Shown here: positions 46,851 through 54,954 of the stretch, in pieces
Layout: each line of letters begins with the position of its first letter
How positions within the stretch are numbered: position 1 is the first letter of the stretch
Origin: Streptomyces lydicus
GTDB taxonomy: Bacteria > Actinomycetota > Actinomycetes > Streptomycetales > Streptomycetaceae
Length of the DNA stretch: 64,000 bases
NCBI RefSeq assembly: GCF_001729485.1
Contig: NZ_CP017157.1
Coordinates: 124,001-188,000 of the forward strand
Reading direction: 5' to 3'
Position numbers and translations under genes: made by a program
The notes under the pieces: model-generated
The model's input: the letters and a program-made list of their open reading frames with translations, nothing else
The model's database searches: none
Told to the model about the DNA's origin: nothing

Positions 46851-46878
46851 CGTACATCGAAGTATGTAGCCGTACATC
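46851..46878. promoter_or_regulatory. TACAT/ATGTA repeat upstream of the two-component genes
   Basis: CGTACATC occurs at 46851-46858 and again at 46871-46878, twenty bases apart, with ATGTA between them at 46864-46868, so TACAT and ATGTA alternate in inverted orientation. It lies 68 bases upstream of the kinase gene start and could be a binding site for the NarL-type regulator. Confidence 0.5.
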
Positions 46879-47037
46879 AGCAGGAGGGATGACTCGAAGG
46901 CTCCGGAGGATCTGCAAACCTTGGGCTGTCTGTATCGATCGATGTAGGCGAAAAAGGGGGAGACAGCTTCTGTATGACGGCCTGTCACTCACCCAGTGCG
47001 GCCTCGGCACCGCTCAACTGTGGAGGACGGAAAGTAC

Positions 47038-47838
47038 GTGGAAACGAACGCCGCTCTTCTCGAACTCTGTCCGGAACCCCTTGACCAGGACGTTCCGGAT
47101 CCTCGGCACCACCTCGTCCGGACCCCTCCGGCACCCCTCGCACCCGCACCCTCGACCGACCGTCCGCACCCGCACGACCACCCGGACGCGGCGGCCGTCC
47201 CCGTACCGATCTTCGTCGTCCCCATCGAATCCCCCACCGCACCCTCCGCAGTGTCCCCCGCGTTCGACGGCTCCACCAGCCTGCTGTCCCCGGACAACTG
47301 CCTGGGCCTGAACGGCCATTCCAGAGCCACCCTCGACGGCGCGTCCCGCAGCTGGCTGCTGGCCCGGCTCCCCGCCCGGGTGGCCACCGCGATGGCCGCC
47401 GCCACCCACTGGGAGCTCTACGGCACCCGCGGCCTGCTGGTGGTGGCGTGCGGTGAGGACGCCCGCAGGATGGGTTTCTCGGTGGAGTCCGTCCGCCGCG
47501 AGGCCGCCGCCCCGACCACCCCGTACGAGGTGCTGACCGCCCGGGAGGCGCGGCTCGCGGCCACCTGCCCGGACGCCGAACGGGAGCGTCTCATCACCCG
47601 TTTCTGGGTCCGCAAGGACGCCGCCATGCAGGCCGTCGGCCGCGGTCTGTCCATCGCTCCGGAGCGTATCGAGGCCGGCTTTCCCACCGACCACGGCACG
47701 GTCAGCGTGCCGGGCCCGTACGGCCTGGAAGTCCCCGTTTCGGTAAGGAACTTCGCCTTCGCGGCCTCTTACGAGTTCGCGGTGGCCACCGCTGAACCCC
47801 TTCCGATCGCCCCTTCCTTCGCCTATTCGGGCACGTAA
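47038..47838 (+). CDS. Second phosphopantetheinyl transferase-like protein (divergent)
   Basis: About 266 residues. The segment RFWVRKDAAMQAVGRGLSIA near residue 198 matches the W-x-x-K-E-A signature with Asp in place of Glu. The GIDIE metal motif aligns by eye with GFSVES, so the first Asp is replaced by Ser. An Ala-rich, Pro-rich first 70 residues precede the fold. GTG 47038 is preferred for its upstream GGAGG-like site; GTG 46996 is possible. It resembles the PPTase-like gene at 28025 in having altered metal ligands. Whether it is active or has become a binding protein is unclear. Confidence 0.72.
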   Translation: METNAALLELCPEPLDQDVPDPRHHLVRTPPAPLAPAPSTDRPHPHDHPDAAAVPVPIFVVPIESPTAPSAVSPAFDGSTSLLSPDNCLGLNGHSRATLDGASRSWLLARLPARVATAMAAATHWELYGTRGLLVVACGEDARRMGFSVESVRREAAAPTTPYEVLTAREARLAATCPDAERERLITRFWVRKDAAMQAVGRGLSIAPERIEAGFPTDHGTVSVPGPYGLEVPVSVRNFAFAASYEFAVATAEPLPIAPSFAYSGT

Positions 47839-48080
47839 TTGCCCGTTTCCCGCGCAGGTGGCGCGGCCACGGCGAATTCCGTGCTCCTGGCCTGAATTCA
47901 CGCCTTGACAGCGGCGGCCGCGGGCGACGGCACGGCAATGGCCCAGCCGGGTGAAACGCACGCATGTCGCGCTTCGCCGGTTGGGCGAAAACCATATTGC
48001 CGGGTTAGTTGGTGCGTGCCCACCGGTCGTGGCGAGCACGCGGTCACGGCGTTGCCGGAGCACAGCGGAGGAATCCCGTG
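47839..48080. other. Leader region of the rpf-like gene
   Basis: About 240 bases with no supported gene. Streptomyces rpf genes are often preceded by a ydaO-type c-di-AMP riboswitch; I looked for its conserved blocks and did not find them here. GGAGGAATCCC at 48067-48077 is the ribosome site. Confidence 0.5.
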
Positions 48081-48632
48081 ATGCCGTCGCCCCACGCCAA
48101 GCGTTCCGTCGTGACGATCCTGTCCGTGCTGCTGGCGGTGCTGAGCGTCCTCGGCCTCGCCGCCCCCGCCGTGGCGACCGGTGCTCCCCTCGGTTCCCCG
48201 GTGCCCGACTGGGAGCGCATCGCCGCCTGCGAGAGCAACGGCCGCTGGCACATCAACTCCGGCAACGGCTACCACGGCGGCCTGCAGATCGACCCCGCCA
48301 CCTGGCGCGCGTACGGCGGCGGCCAGTACGCCCCGCGCGCCGACCTCGCCAGCCGCGACGAGCAGATCTCCGTCGCCCGGCGCATCGTCCGCGACCGCGG
48401 CATGTCCGCCTGGCCCAACTGCTCCTACACCACCGGCACCCGCGCGGTCCCGCAGCAGGCTCCGCCCGCCGCCCACTCCTATGTCGTACGCCCCGGCGAC
48501 TGCCTCTCCGCCATCGCCGAACGCACCGGCACCCCTGGTGGCGCCAAGGCCCTCTACCACCTCAACAAGCACCGTCTCCCCGACGGCGCCGATCGCATCT
48601 ACCCGGGCCAGCGGCTGCGCCTGCGGGCGTGA
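48081..48632 (+). CDS. Resuscitation-promoting factor-like muralytic enzyme with LysM
   Basis: A 183-residue secreted enzyme. A Sec signal (SVVTILSVLLAVLSVLGLAAP, cleavage near AVATG) precedes an Rpf transglycosylase domain: DWERIAACESNGRWHINSGN with the catalytic Glu in ACESNG near residue 51, GGLQIDPATWRAYGG, and a Cys pair (AACES and PNCSY). A C-terminal LysM module (SYVVRPGDCLSAIAERTGTP) binds peptidoglycan. It cleaves cell wall during spore germination or growth. ATG 48081 is used; GTG 48078 is equally spaced from GGAGG. Confidence 0.94.
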   Translation: MPSPHAKRSVVTILSVLLAVLSVLGLAAPAVATGAPLGSPVPDWERIAACESNGRWHINSGNGYHGGLQIDPATWRAYGGGQYAPRADLASRDEQISVARRIVRDRGMSAWPNCSYTTGTRAVPQQAPPAAHSYVVRPGDCLSAIAERTGTPGGAKALYHLNKHRLPDGADRIYPGQRLRLRA

Positions 48633-48665
48633 GCCCGGGCCGGACGCGCCGGGGGCCGTGGGGGT

Positions 48666-49463
48666 TCAGCGCACCGCGACCACCACGTGGCTGTTGCCGA
48701 ACTGCCAGACCGGCCCGGCGTGGCGGAAGCCGGCCTCGCGCAGCAGCGTGAGGTGGGCGGAGAGGGTGAGGTGTTCGCCCTCGCTGGCGGGCAGCGGGCG
48801 GGTGCGGCGTTCGGCGAGCAGGCCGGCGAGTGCGGGGTCGGCGTGTGCGGCGGCCCACCAGGAGTCCCAGTCCTCGTGGGAGCGGACGCGCCGGCGTTCG
48901 GCCCGGCGGCGGCCGACGGCGCGGGCGATCTCGCACAGCCGTCCGGCGTCCTGCCGGAGGTGGTCGCCGTTGACCAGGACGCCGCCGGGGCGCAGGCGGT
49001 CGGCCAGGTCGCGGTAGACGCGGCGCAGGGCCGCCTCGCCGAGGTAGTGCAGGGCGGTGGTGGAGACCGCGGCGTCCAGGGGGCGGTCCAGGGCCAGGGC
49101 GCCGAGCCAGCCGGGGCGGCCGATCACGGCCTCGACGAAGCGGACGGCCGGGCCGTAGTACGCGCGCCCCAGCCCGAGCAGGAGAGGGTCGGCGTCGACG
49201 GCCACGATCGCGGCGTGCGGGAGCCGGGCCGCCAGCCGGGCCGCCAGGGCGCCCGGGCCGCAGCCGAGGTCGACGACCAGCGGTTCGGCAAGGCCGGCGG
49301 TGGTGTGTTCGACGACGTCGGCGATCACCGTGAGCCGCTCGTCGCGGTCGACCGCGTAGTGCTGCTGCTGGTCCTCCCAGCGCCGCACCCAGCGTGCCGC
49401 CGTGGCGACGCCGACGCTCGTGCCGCCCCGTACCTCTGTCGTTCCGCTCGTCCCCGACACCAC
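48666..49463 (-). CDS. SAM-dependent methyltransferase (class I)
   Basis: A 265-residue class I methyltransferase. The SAM motif is LVVDLGCGPGALAARLAAR near residue 62, followed by IVAVDADPLLL; VSTTALHYLGEAALRRVYRD and LRPGGVLVNGDHLRQDAG are the post-motif segments. Length is usual. It is the last gene of the minus-strand PLP-enzyme group (34 bases after the aminotransferase). Substrate unknown; it may methylate the product of the adjacent PLP-enzyme pathway. Confidence 0.87.
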   Translation of the reverse strand: MVSGTSGTTEVRGGTSVGVATAARWVRRWEDQQQHYAVDRDERLTVIADVVEHTTAGLAEPLVVDLGCGPGALAARLAARLPHAAIVAVDADPLLLGLGRAYYGPAVRFVEAVIGRPGWLGALALDRPLDAAVSTTALHYLGEAALRRVYRDLADRLRPGGVLVNGDHLRQDAGRLCEIARAVGRRRAERRRVRSHEDWDSWWAAAHADPALAGLLAERRTRPLPASEGEHLTLSAHLTLLREAGFRHAGPVWQFGNSHVVVAVR

Positions 49464-49497
49464 GCGCCACCCCTGCTCGCACCGATGATTGTGAAAA

Positions 49498-50733
49498 TCA
49501 TTGCAGACTGGTGAGGGTGGAGACCAGCGCGTCGATCTCCTCCGGAGTGTTGTGGACGTGCAGGCTCACCCGCACGGAGCCGTCCTCCCCGCCCGCGGGC
49601 GCGCCGGCCTGGCAGTGGTGGTCGGAGCGGACCATGAAGCCGTGGCTGTAGAGGATGAAGCCGAGGTCGGTGGAGCTGATGGCGCGGTGCCGGAAGGTGA
49701 CGATGCTGCGGCGGCGCTGGACCCGCGAGGCGGCGGACAGGCTCTCCCGGCAGCCGAGGACCTCGTACGCGTCGAGCCGGCCGAGGCCGTCGGTCAGCCG
49801 GGCGGCCAGCGCCACCGTCCAGCGCTCGATCCGGTCCGTGCCCGCCGCGTCCAGCCAGTCGAGCGCCGCCGCCAGGCCGGCGATCCCGGCGGTGTTGGGG
49901 GTGCCCTGCCAGCCGCCGGGGCGGAAGCGGGGGCCGCGCAGGCCGCGGGCCCAGACGGCGCCGGTGCCCGGCAGGGCGAGCGCCTTGTGCCCGGAGAACA
50001 CCACGAAGTCGACGTCCAGCCGGTCGGTGGAGACCGGGAGGTGGCCGACGCTCTGGGCGGCGTCGAGGCAGATCGGCACGGCGGGCCCGGCCACCTCGCG
50101 GAGGCGGTGGACGTTCATGTCGGCCCCGTACACGTGGTGCACGTGCGTGGCGGCGATGAACCGGGTGCGGGGGGTGAGCTGCGCCGCCAGCGCCGCCGGG
50201 TCGTAGTCGCCGGAGCCCTCCTGGCAGGGCAGCGCGCGGACGCGGACGCCGATGCCGCGCCGCGCCAGCAGGTCCCGGGCCTCCAGCCACGGCGCCAGGT
50301 TCGCCCGGTGGTCGGCGAACGGGACGACGATCTCGTCGCCGTCGGTCAGGAACGTGGTCAGCCAGTCCCGGGCGACGGCGCGCAGTCCCTCGGTGGTGCC
50401 GCTGGTGAAGTGCACGGCGGAGCGCTCGGGACGCGGGTCGCGCAGGAAGGACTTGACGCGGTCGCGGGCCGCCTCCACCAGGGCGGTCGTGGCGTTGGCC
50501 CAGGGGTAGGTGCCGCGGCCCGCGTTGGCGTTGGAGGTCGTCAGGTAGGAGAGCACGGCGTCCAGGACGGCCTGCGGCTTCTGCGAGGTGGCCGCGCTGT
50601 CCAGATAGGCGAGTCCGGGGTGGGCCGTGATGATCGGGAACTGGGCGCGCAGCGGACGCTGCCACGCCCGCAGCGCCACCAGGTCGTCGTCCGGCGTCTG
50701 CCGCCGGGGCGGGTCCTCCACGGGACGGCTCAT
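49498..50733 (-). CDS. Class V aminotransferase / cysteine desulphurase-like enzyme
   Basis: A 411-residue PLP enzyme of the SufS/CsdA group. AYLDSAATSQKPQAVLDAVLS is at the N-terminus; the PLP lysine lies in VFSGHKALALPGTGAVWA near residue 229; CLDAAQSVGHLPV holds the cofactor Asp; a Cys in VRSDHHCQAG near residue 375 occupies the place of the SufS catalytic cysteine. It would release sulphur or amino groups from cysteine-like substrates. It is downstream of the CysK-rhodanese gene by one base, suggesting a sulphur-transfer role in the operon. Confidence 0.9.
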   Translation of the reverse strand: MSRPVEDPPRRQTPDDDLVALRAWQRPLRAQFPIITAHPGLAYLDSAATSQKPQAVLDAVLSYLTTSNANAGRGTYPWANATTALVEAARDRVKSFLRDPRPERSAVHFTSGTTEGLRAVARDWLTTFLTDGDEIVVPFADHRANLAPWLEARDLLARRGIGVRVRALPCQEGSGDYDPAALAAQLTPRTRFIAATHVHHVYGADMNVHRLREVAGPAVPICLDAAQSVGHLPVSTDRLDVDFVVFSGHKALALPGTGAVWARGLRGPRFRPGGWQGTPNTAGIAGLAAALDWLDAAGTDRIERWTVALAARLTDGLGRLDAYEVLGCRESLSAASRVQRRRSIVTFRHRAISSTDLGFILYSHGFMVRSDHHCQAGAPAGGEDGSVRVSLHVHNTPEEIDALVSTLTSLQ

Positions 50734-50734
50734 G

Positions 50735-52075
50735 TCAGTCCCGCACCAGGGGAGCGCCCGCGTCGCGCCAGGCGATGATGCCGCCGGCCAGGCTGCGGAC
50801 GTCGGGATGGCCCATCCGCGTCAGCAGCGCCGCGTACCGTACGGACTTCTCGCCGACCGGACAGGCCAGCAGGACCGGCTGCCGCTTGCTGAACGGCAGC
50901 CCGCCGCGCAGGAGTTCGTCGAACAGTTCGTCCACGATGTTGATCGAGCCGTCGATGTGCAGGGCGGCGTAGGCGAAGGGGCCGCGGAGGTCGACCACCA
51001 GCGGGCGTTCGGCGGCGATCCACTTCCGGGCGTCGGTGGTGTCGATGACGGTCGTCGCCCGTATCTCGGCGTCGGTGAGGGTGGCCACCGAGTTCCGCGC
51101 GGGCGGCCGGCCCAGCAGCTCCGGCCGGCGTTCGCGGACGTAGCCGAGGTAGCTCTCGACGCGGTCGCAGACGATGAAGACGGCGGTCCGCCGGCGCCCG
51201 TCCGCGCCCGCCGCCCCGGCCGACTCCGCGTCCAGCGGCCGCAGATGGCGCACCGCGCCGTGGTACGCCGCGCCGCCCGTGGGCCCGGCGAGCAGGCCGC
51301 AGCGGCGGATCAGCGTCAGCATTCCGTCCAGCGCGTCGTCGGCGGCGACCGCCTCGATCGTGTCGTAGGTGGCGGGGTCGAAGAGGCCGACCTCGTGCAC
51401 CTCGTCGAGGGTGCGGATGCCCGGGATGAAGTCGGACTTCTCACCGACCAGTCCGACGACCCGGACCGCGGGATCGTGCGCCCGCAGCGCCCTGGCCACA
51501 CCGGTGGACGAACCGGCGGTGCCCACACAGGCGACGAACCAGTCGGGGGCCCGGCCGTCCAGGTCGGCGATGATCTCCGGGCCGGTGCCGGCCGCGTGCG
51601 CCGCGGTGTTCAGGTCGTTGAAGTACTGGTCGGTGTGCAGGCTCGGCCGGCCGGGCCGGGTCAGCTCCTGGTGGAAGAGGGTGAGCGGGTCCTCGGTGTC
51701 GGTCGGGTCGAGGCACTCGCTCCGGCCGGGCAGCTCCTCGATCTCCGCGCCCAGCAGCAGGAGCAGCTCCTTGATCTCCGGCACCCGCATCCGGTTGGTG
51801 ACGCTCTTGAACGGCAGGCCGTGCATCCCCGCGATGACGGCCAGCGCCTTGGCGGTGTTCCCGCTGGACAGCTCGACGATCGTCGCGCCGCGGCGCACCG
51901 CGTCGGGCAGGCCGGGCCGGGCCATGTTCCAGGCCGCCCGGTCCTTGACCGAGCCGAAGGGGTTGAGCATCTCCAGCTTCGCGTACAGATCGATGTGGCG
52001 CAGGCCGTGCACGGCCGGGTCGATGCGCACGAGCGGGGTGTCGCCGATGGCGTCGGTGATGCTGTCGTACCTCAT
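50735..52075 (-). CDS. Cysteine synthase-like PLP enzyme fused to a rhodanese domain
   Basis: A 446-residue fusion. Residues 1-310 are a fold-type II PLP enzyme (cysteine synthase/SbnA-like): AIGDTPLVRIDPAVHG, NPFGSVKDRAAWNMA with the PLP Lys near residue 45, VELSSGNTAKALAVIAG, VACVGTAGSSTGVARAL and AGPTGGAAYHGAV. Residues 340-440 are a rhodanese domain: RPLVVDLRGPFAYAALHIDG and a catalytic Cys in VLLACPVGEKSVRYAALL. The fusion suggests direct coupling of amino-acid and sulphur handling. ATG 52075 overlaps the preceding stop (ATGA). The natural product is unknown. Confidence 0.88.
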   Translation of the reverse strand: MRYDSITDAIGDTPLVRIDPAVHGLRHIDLYAKLEMLNPFGSVKDRAAWNMARPGLPDAVRRGATIVELSSGNTAKALAVIAGMHGLPFKSVTNRMRVPEIKELLLLLGAEIEELPGRSECLDPTDTEDPLTLFHQELTRPGRPSLHTDQYFNDLNTAAHAAGTGPEIIADLDGRAPDWFVACVGTAGSSTGVARALRAHDPAVRVVGLVGEKSDFIPGIRTLDEVHEVGLFDPATYDTIEAVAADDALDGMLTLIRRCGLLAGPTGGAAYHGAVRHLRPLDAESAGAAGADGRRRTAVFIVCDRVESYLGYVRERRPELLGRPPARNSVATLTDAEIRATTVIDTTDARKWIAAERPLVVDLRGPFAYAALHIDGSINIVDELFDELLRGGLPFSKRQPVLLACPVGEKSVRYAALLTRMGHPDVRSLAGGIIAWRDAGAPLVRD

Positions 52076-53589
52076 GCCGTGAGTCCCCCAGAAGGTGTGA
52101 GCGGCCAGTACTGCTCGTCGAGGCACCAGCGCCAGGAGCCGTCCTCCTCCCAGGCGGCGACCTTGTGCGCGACGGGCTGCGCCTGTGCGCGGGTGGCGCT
52201 GAAGTCCATGCAGTAGCCGGCGGTGTTGGCGAACGCGAGCAGGTCTCCGGGGCGTGGCGGGCGGGGCAGGAAGACGGCCCTGCGGGTGATCAGATCGGAC
52301 TCCAGGCACAGGCTGCCCGTCAGGTACACCCCGTGCGCGCCCGGCCCGCCGCCGTCGCTCCCGGTGCCGTCGCACCCGGCGTCGTCGTCGGCCGCCGGGC
52401 CCGGCCCGTCGCGCGGTACGAGCACCGGGTCCATCAGGACGCCGTGCTCCTCCAGGCTGACGTCGTCCGCCGTCATGGCCAGCCGTACGAGCCGGTCGCC
52501 GGCGGCCGTGCTGCGCACCTCCAGCACCCGCGCCAGGGACAGCCCGCACTGGTCCACCAGGGCCCGGCCCGGCTCGCTGTACAGGTCGTAGAGGTTCTCC
52601 AGCAGCAGGGTGCCCAGCGGGCGGCCGCCCAGCGACGGTGCCGGGCGGGCGAGCAGCGCGTCGAGGTAGGCGGCGCCGGCGAGCGGCCGGTGGGCCGGGT
52701 AGAGGCCGAGGGCGCCGCGCAGGGTGCCGCCCTCCGCCCGCAGGCCGTAGCCGTGTCCGCCCCAGGTCAGCGGGGGGCGGCTGCCCAGCACGGCGTGGGT
52801 GAGCGCGGTGGTGTACCGGTCCCAGGCGGCGCCGTCCGCGAGGTAGTTGACGCCGAAGCCGCCGCCGATGTCGACGGCCCGCGGTCGGAAGCCGCGGCGG
52901 CGCAGCGCGTCCATGGCGTGCAGCGCGCCTTCGAGGGCGAGTGCCTTCTCGTCGAGGCTGGTGGTGTCGAGGTGGTGGCCCACACCGACCGGTTCGACGG
53001 CGTCCCGGTGGCGTTCGACCGCGTCCAGCAGGCCGTCCAGCAGCGTCACGGAGGTGCCGAACCGGCTCTGCCGGGAGCGCACCCGGATCCCGGACGCCGC
53101 CGCCTCGAACCCCGATAACCGCAGCAGGACGCGCACCGGCGCGAGGCCGTGGCGGCGTACCAGCGCCGCCAGCCCGGCCAGTTCGCCCTCCCCGTCGACG
53201 CTGACCGTGACGCCGGTGCGCGCGGCGAGCCACCGGAACTGCGGGTCCTTGGGGCCGGTCGCCACGATCCGGTCCGGGGTGAAGCCGGCGCCCAGCGCGT
53301 GCTGGAGCTCGCCCAGCGAGGCGACGTCGATGCCGGCGTCCGTGGCGGCGAGCCGGCGCACCAGGGCGCGGGAGCGGTTCGCCTTGTGCGCGAAGTAGAC
53401 CTGCCCGGCGAGGCTGTGCCGGCCGTGGACGGCGCGGAAGCGGCCGACGTTCGCGGCGATCCGGTCGGGGAGGACGATGTTGAGCGGTGAGCCGAGCGCG
53501 TCGACGAGCGTGTGCAGGAAGGCCGGTGCGCGCAGTACGGTCGCCAGCGGTGGTTCCAGGTGCGGTTCCAGTTGAAGGGCACCGTTCAT
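52072..53589 (-). CDS. Fold-type III PLP decarboxylase-like enzyme (Y4yA/LysA type)
   Basis: A 505-residue PLP enzyme of the ornithine/diaminopimelate decarboxylase fold. The PLP lysine lies in QVYFAHKANRSRALVRRL near residue 70; AVDIGGGFGVNYLADG is the phosphate-binding glycine loop near residue 240; the late CLESDLI segment supplies the substrate-side Cys-Glu-Ser near residue 430. It resembles the Y4yA family known beside SbnA-like enzymes in rhizobia and actinobacteria (from memory). First gene of the operon with the CysK-rhodanese fusion and the class V enzyme. The role may be a decarboxylation or racemisation in a secondary pathway. Confidence 0.85.
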   Translation of the reverse strand: MNGALQLEPHLEPPLATVLRAPAFLHTLVDALGSPLNIVLPDRIAANVGRFRAVHGRHSLAGQVYFAHKANRSRALVRRLAATDAGIDVASLGELQHALGAGFTPDRIVATGPKDPQFRWLAARTGVTVSVDGEGELAGLAALVRRHGLAPVRVLLRLSGFEAAASGIRVRSRQSRFGTSVTLLDGLLDAVERHRDAVEPVGVGHHLDTTSLDEKALALEGALHAMDALRRRGFRPRAVDIGGGFGVNYLADGAAWDRYTTALTHAVLGSRPPLTWGGHGYGLRAEGGTLRGALGLYPAHRPLAGAAYLDALLARPAPSLGGRPLGTLLLENLYDLYSEPGRALVDQCGLSLARVLEVRSTAAGDRLVRLAMTADDVSLEEHGVLMDPVLVPRDGPGPAADDDAGCDGTGSDGGGPGAHGVYLTGSLCLESDLITRRAVFLPRPPRPGDLLAFANTAGYCMDFSATRAQAQPVAHKVAAWEEDGSWRWCLDEQYWPLTPSGGLTA

Positions 53590-53743
53590 CCCGGACGTTC
53601 CCTCCCCTGCGAGGCATGAGAATGGCGGGCCGCGGTTCCTCTTCGGCGGCCCGGTGGCCCGTCCGGTGGATCAGGGTCGAACGGGCACAGAGACCCTTTC
53701 CATTCGTGCGCCGTTTACCCCCGCAGCGGAAAGGGGGTTCCGG

Positions 53744-54304
53744 TCAGCCGGCCGTCCGCAGGTCGAGCGCCATCAGGATCTCGTCCCGGTCGTCGCCCGG
53801 CGCGAGCCGCAGCGCGCCGGGCCACCGGCCGACCTCCGTCCAGCCCAGCCGCCGGTAGAAGTCCTCCAGCCCCAGCCCCTCCCGGACCCCGATGTGCAGT
53901 TGCTCCAGGCCCATTTCCGTCGCCGTGCCCCGGGCCCGCCGCAGCAGCGCGCTGCCGATCCCGCGGCCGCGGAAGGCGGGGTGCGTCTGGACGTGGTTGA
54001 CCACGCCCCAGTGCCGGATCAGCGGGTGCAGCTCCCTGCGCACGACCAACCAGCCCGCGAGCGTGCCCTCGACGGTGGCCAGCAGCAGCCGGCCCCGGTC
54101 CGGGGCGAGCCCGGCGACGAGTGCGTCGGCGGCCGGCGCGACCTGTTCGGCGTCGACCGGCGGCACGGGGAAGGCGAGCGGGACGACCGCCCCACCGGAG
54201 TTGGCCACAACCGTCCAGCAGGCGATGAGTTCCGCGCGCCACCGCGCGGTCAGCTCCCGCGGCCGGGCGATCTGCACGAACCCGGCCACCGCGTCGTCGT
54301 CCAT
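53744..54304 (-). CDS. GNAT-family N-acetyltransferase
   Basis: A 186-residue GNAT enzyme. NHVQTHPAFRGRGIGSALLR is the acetyl-CoA-binding motif (residues about 103-122), followed by GLEQLHIGVREGLGLEDFYR and GWTEVGRWPG. GTG 54346 is an alternative start, neither start having a strong ribosome site. Substrate is unknown. It stands alone between the PLP operon and the divergent secreted protein. Confidence 0.85.
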   Translation of the reverse strand: MDDDAVAGFVQIARPRELTARWRAELIACWTVVANSGGAVVPLAFPVPPVDAEQVAPAADALVAGLAPDRGRLLLATVEGTLAGWLVVRRELHPLIRHWGVVNHVQTHPAFRGRGIGSALLRRARGTATEMGLEQLHIGVREGLGLEDFYRRLGWTEVGRWPGALRLAPGDDRDEILMALDLRTAG

Positions 54305-54468
54305 GCCGGCAGCGTGCCAGAGCGCCGCGCGCCGGAGGGCCGTCACGGTGAATCCAGTGGTCGGACAGGGTGAATACGAAGGACGGGCCGTTGCTCAGGC
54401 TTGGTGGATGCGGTGACGCCCGATAGCAAGACCGCGGGTTACCAAACCGCGAGGTGCAGGAGCACACA

Positions 54469-54849
54469 GTGAAGAACATGGCACGCGTCAATTTCGTGAT
54501 CGCAGGAGCATGTGGCCTGCTCCTGGCTGCGGGTGGGGCATCTCCCGCCCTGGCGAACGGGTTCGACGGGGGGTACGGCGGCGACGGCGTATGGGCCAGC
54601 GACACCATCGCCAGCTTCCACACCGTGCTCCGCTGTGGTCCCCGGGCGAGGATCTGCGTCAACGGCCCGCTCAACAGCGGTAACGTCAGGAACGCGCAGA
54701 ACGTCCGCCTGTCGGGCAACAACAGCGACAGCGGCAGCCCGACGATCGACAACGGCAACACCAACGTCGACAGCGGCGGTACGACCGGTGCGGAGAACAA
54801 GACCGGTAACGACATCCAGCACAACGGACCCGGTTCGACGCGTCTGTGA
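54469..54849 (+). CDS. Secreted Asn/Gly/Ser-rich protein, paralogue 1
   Basis: A 126-residue secreted protein. GTG 54469 follows AGGAG. A signal peptide (residues 1-30, hydrophobic Ala/Gly-rich, cleavage near SPALA) precedes a mature part with CGPRARICVNGPLNSGN and many N-G-S-T residues (SGNNSDSGSP, NGNTNVDSGGTT). The pattern C-[VI]NGP-xxSGN is shared with the convergent protein at 54955. Rodlin- or adhesin-like surface function in aerial growth is possible from composition; not established. Confidence 0.78.
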   Translation: MKNMARVNFVIAGACGLLLAAGGASPALANGFDGGYGGDGVWASDTIASFHTVLRCGPRARICVNGPLNSGNVRNAQNVRLSGNNSDSGSPTIDNGNTNVDSGGTTGAENKTGNDIQHNGPGSTRL

Positions 54850-54860
54850 CCTGACGCGGT

Positions 54861-54906
54861 GAAGCGGCCCCGCTCCCCGGTACCGACCGGGGAGCGGGGC
54901 CGCTTC
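54861..54906. terminator. Bidirectional terminator, perfect 20-base stem
   Basis: GAAGCGGCCCCGCTCCCCGG at 54861-54880 is followed by its exact reverse complement at 54887-54906 with a six-base loop. It separates the two convergent secreted-protein genes and should stop transcription from both sides. Confidence 0.92.
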
Positions 54907-54954
54907 GTGTGGTCCGTGCCGGCCGCGGGGAAGCGGCCGGCGGGGGCGTCCGCG

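Noticed and set aside
47839..48080. Possible ydaO (c-di-AMP) riboswitch before the Rpf gene
   Set aside because: Expected from Streptomyces rpfA, but the conserved blocks were not found in this leader.
52072..53589. LysA-like enzyme as the missing peptide cysteine decarboxylase
   Set aside because: It is a PLP enzyme of the amino-acid decarboxylase fold; peptide C-terminal Cys decarboxylation needs an HFCD flavoprotein, a different family.
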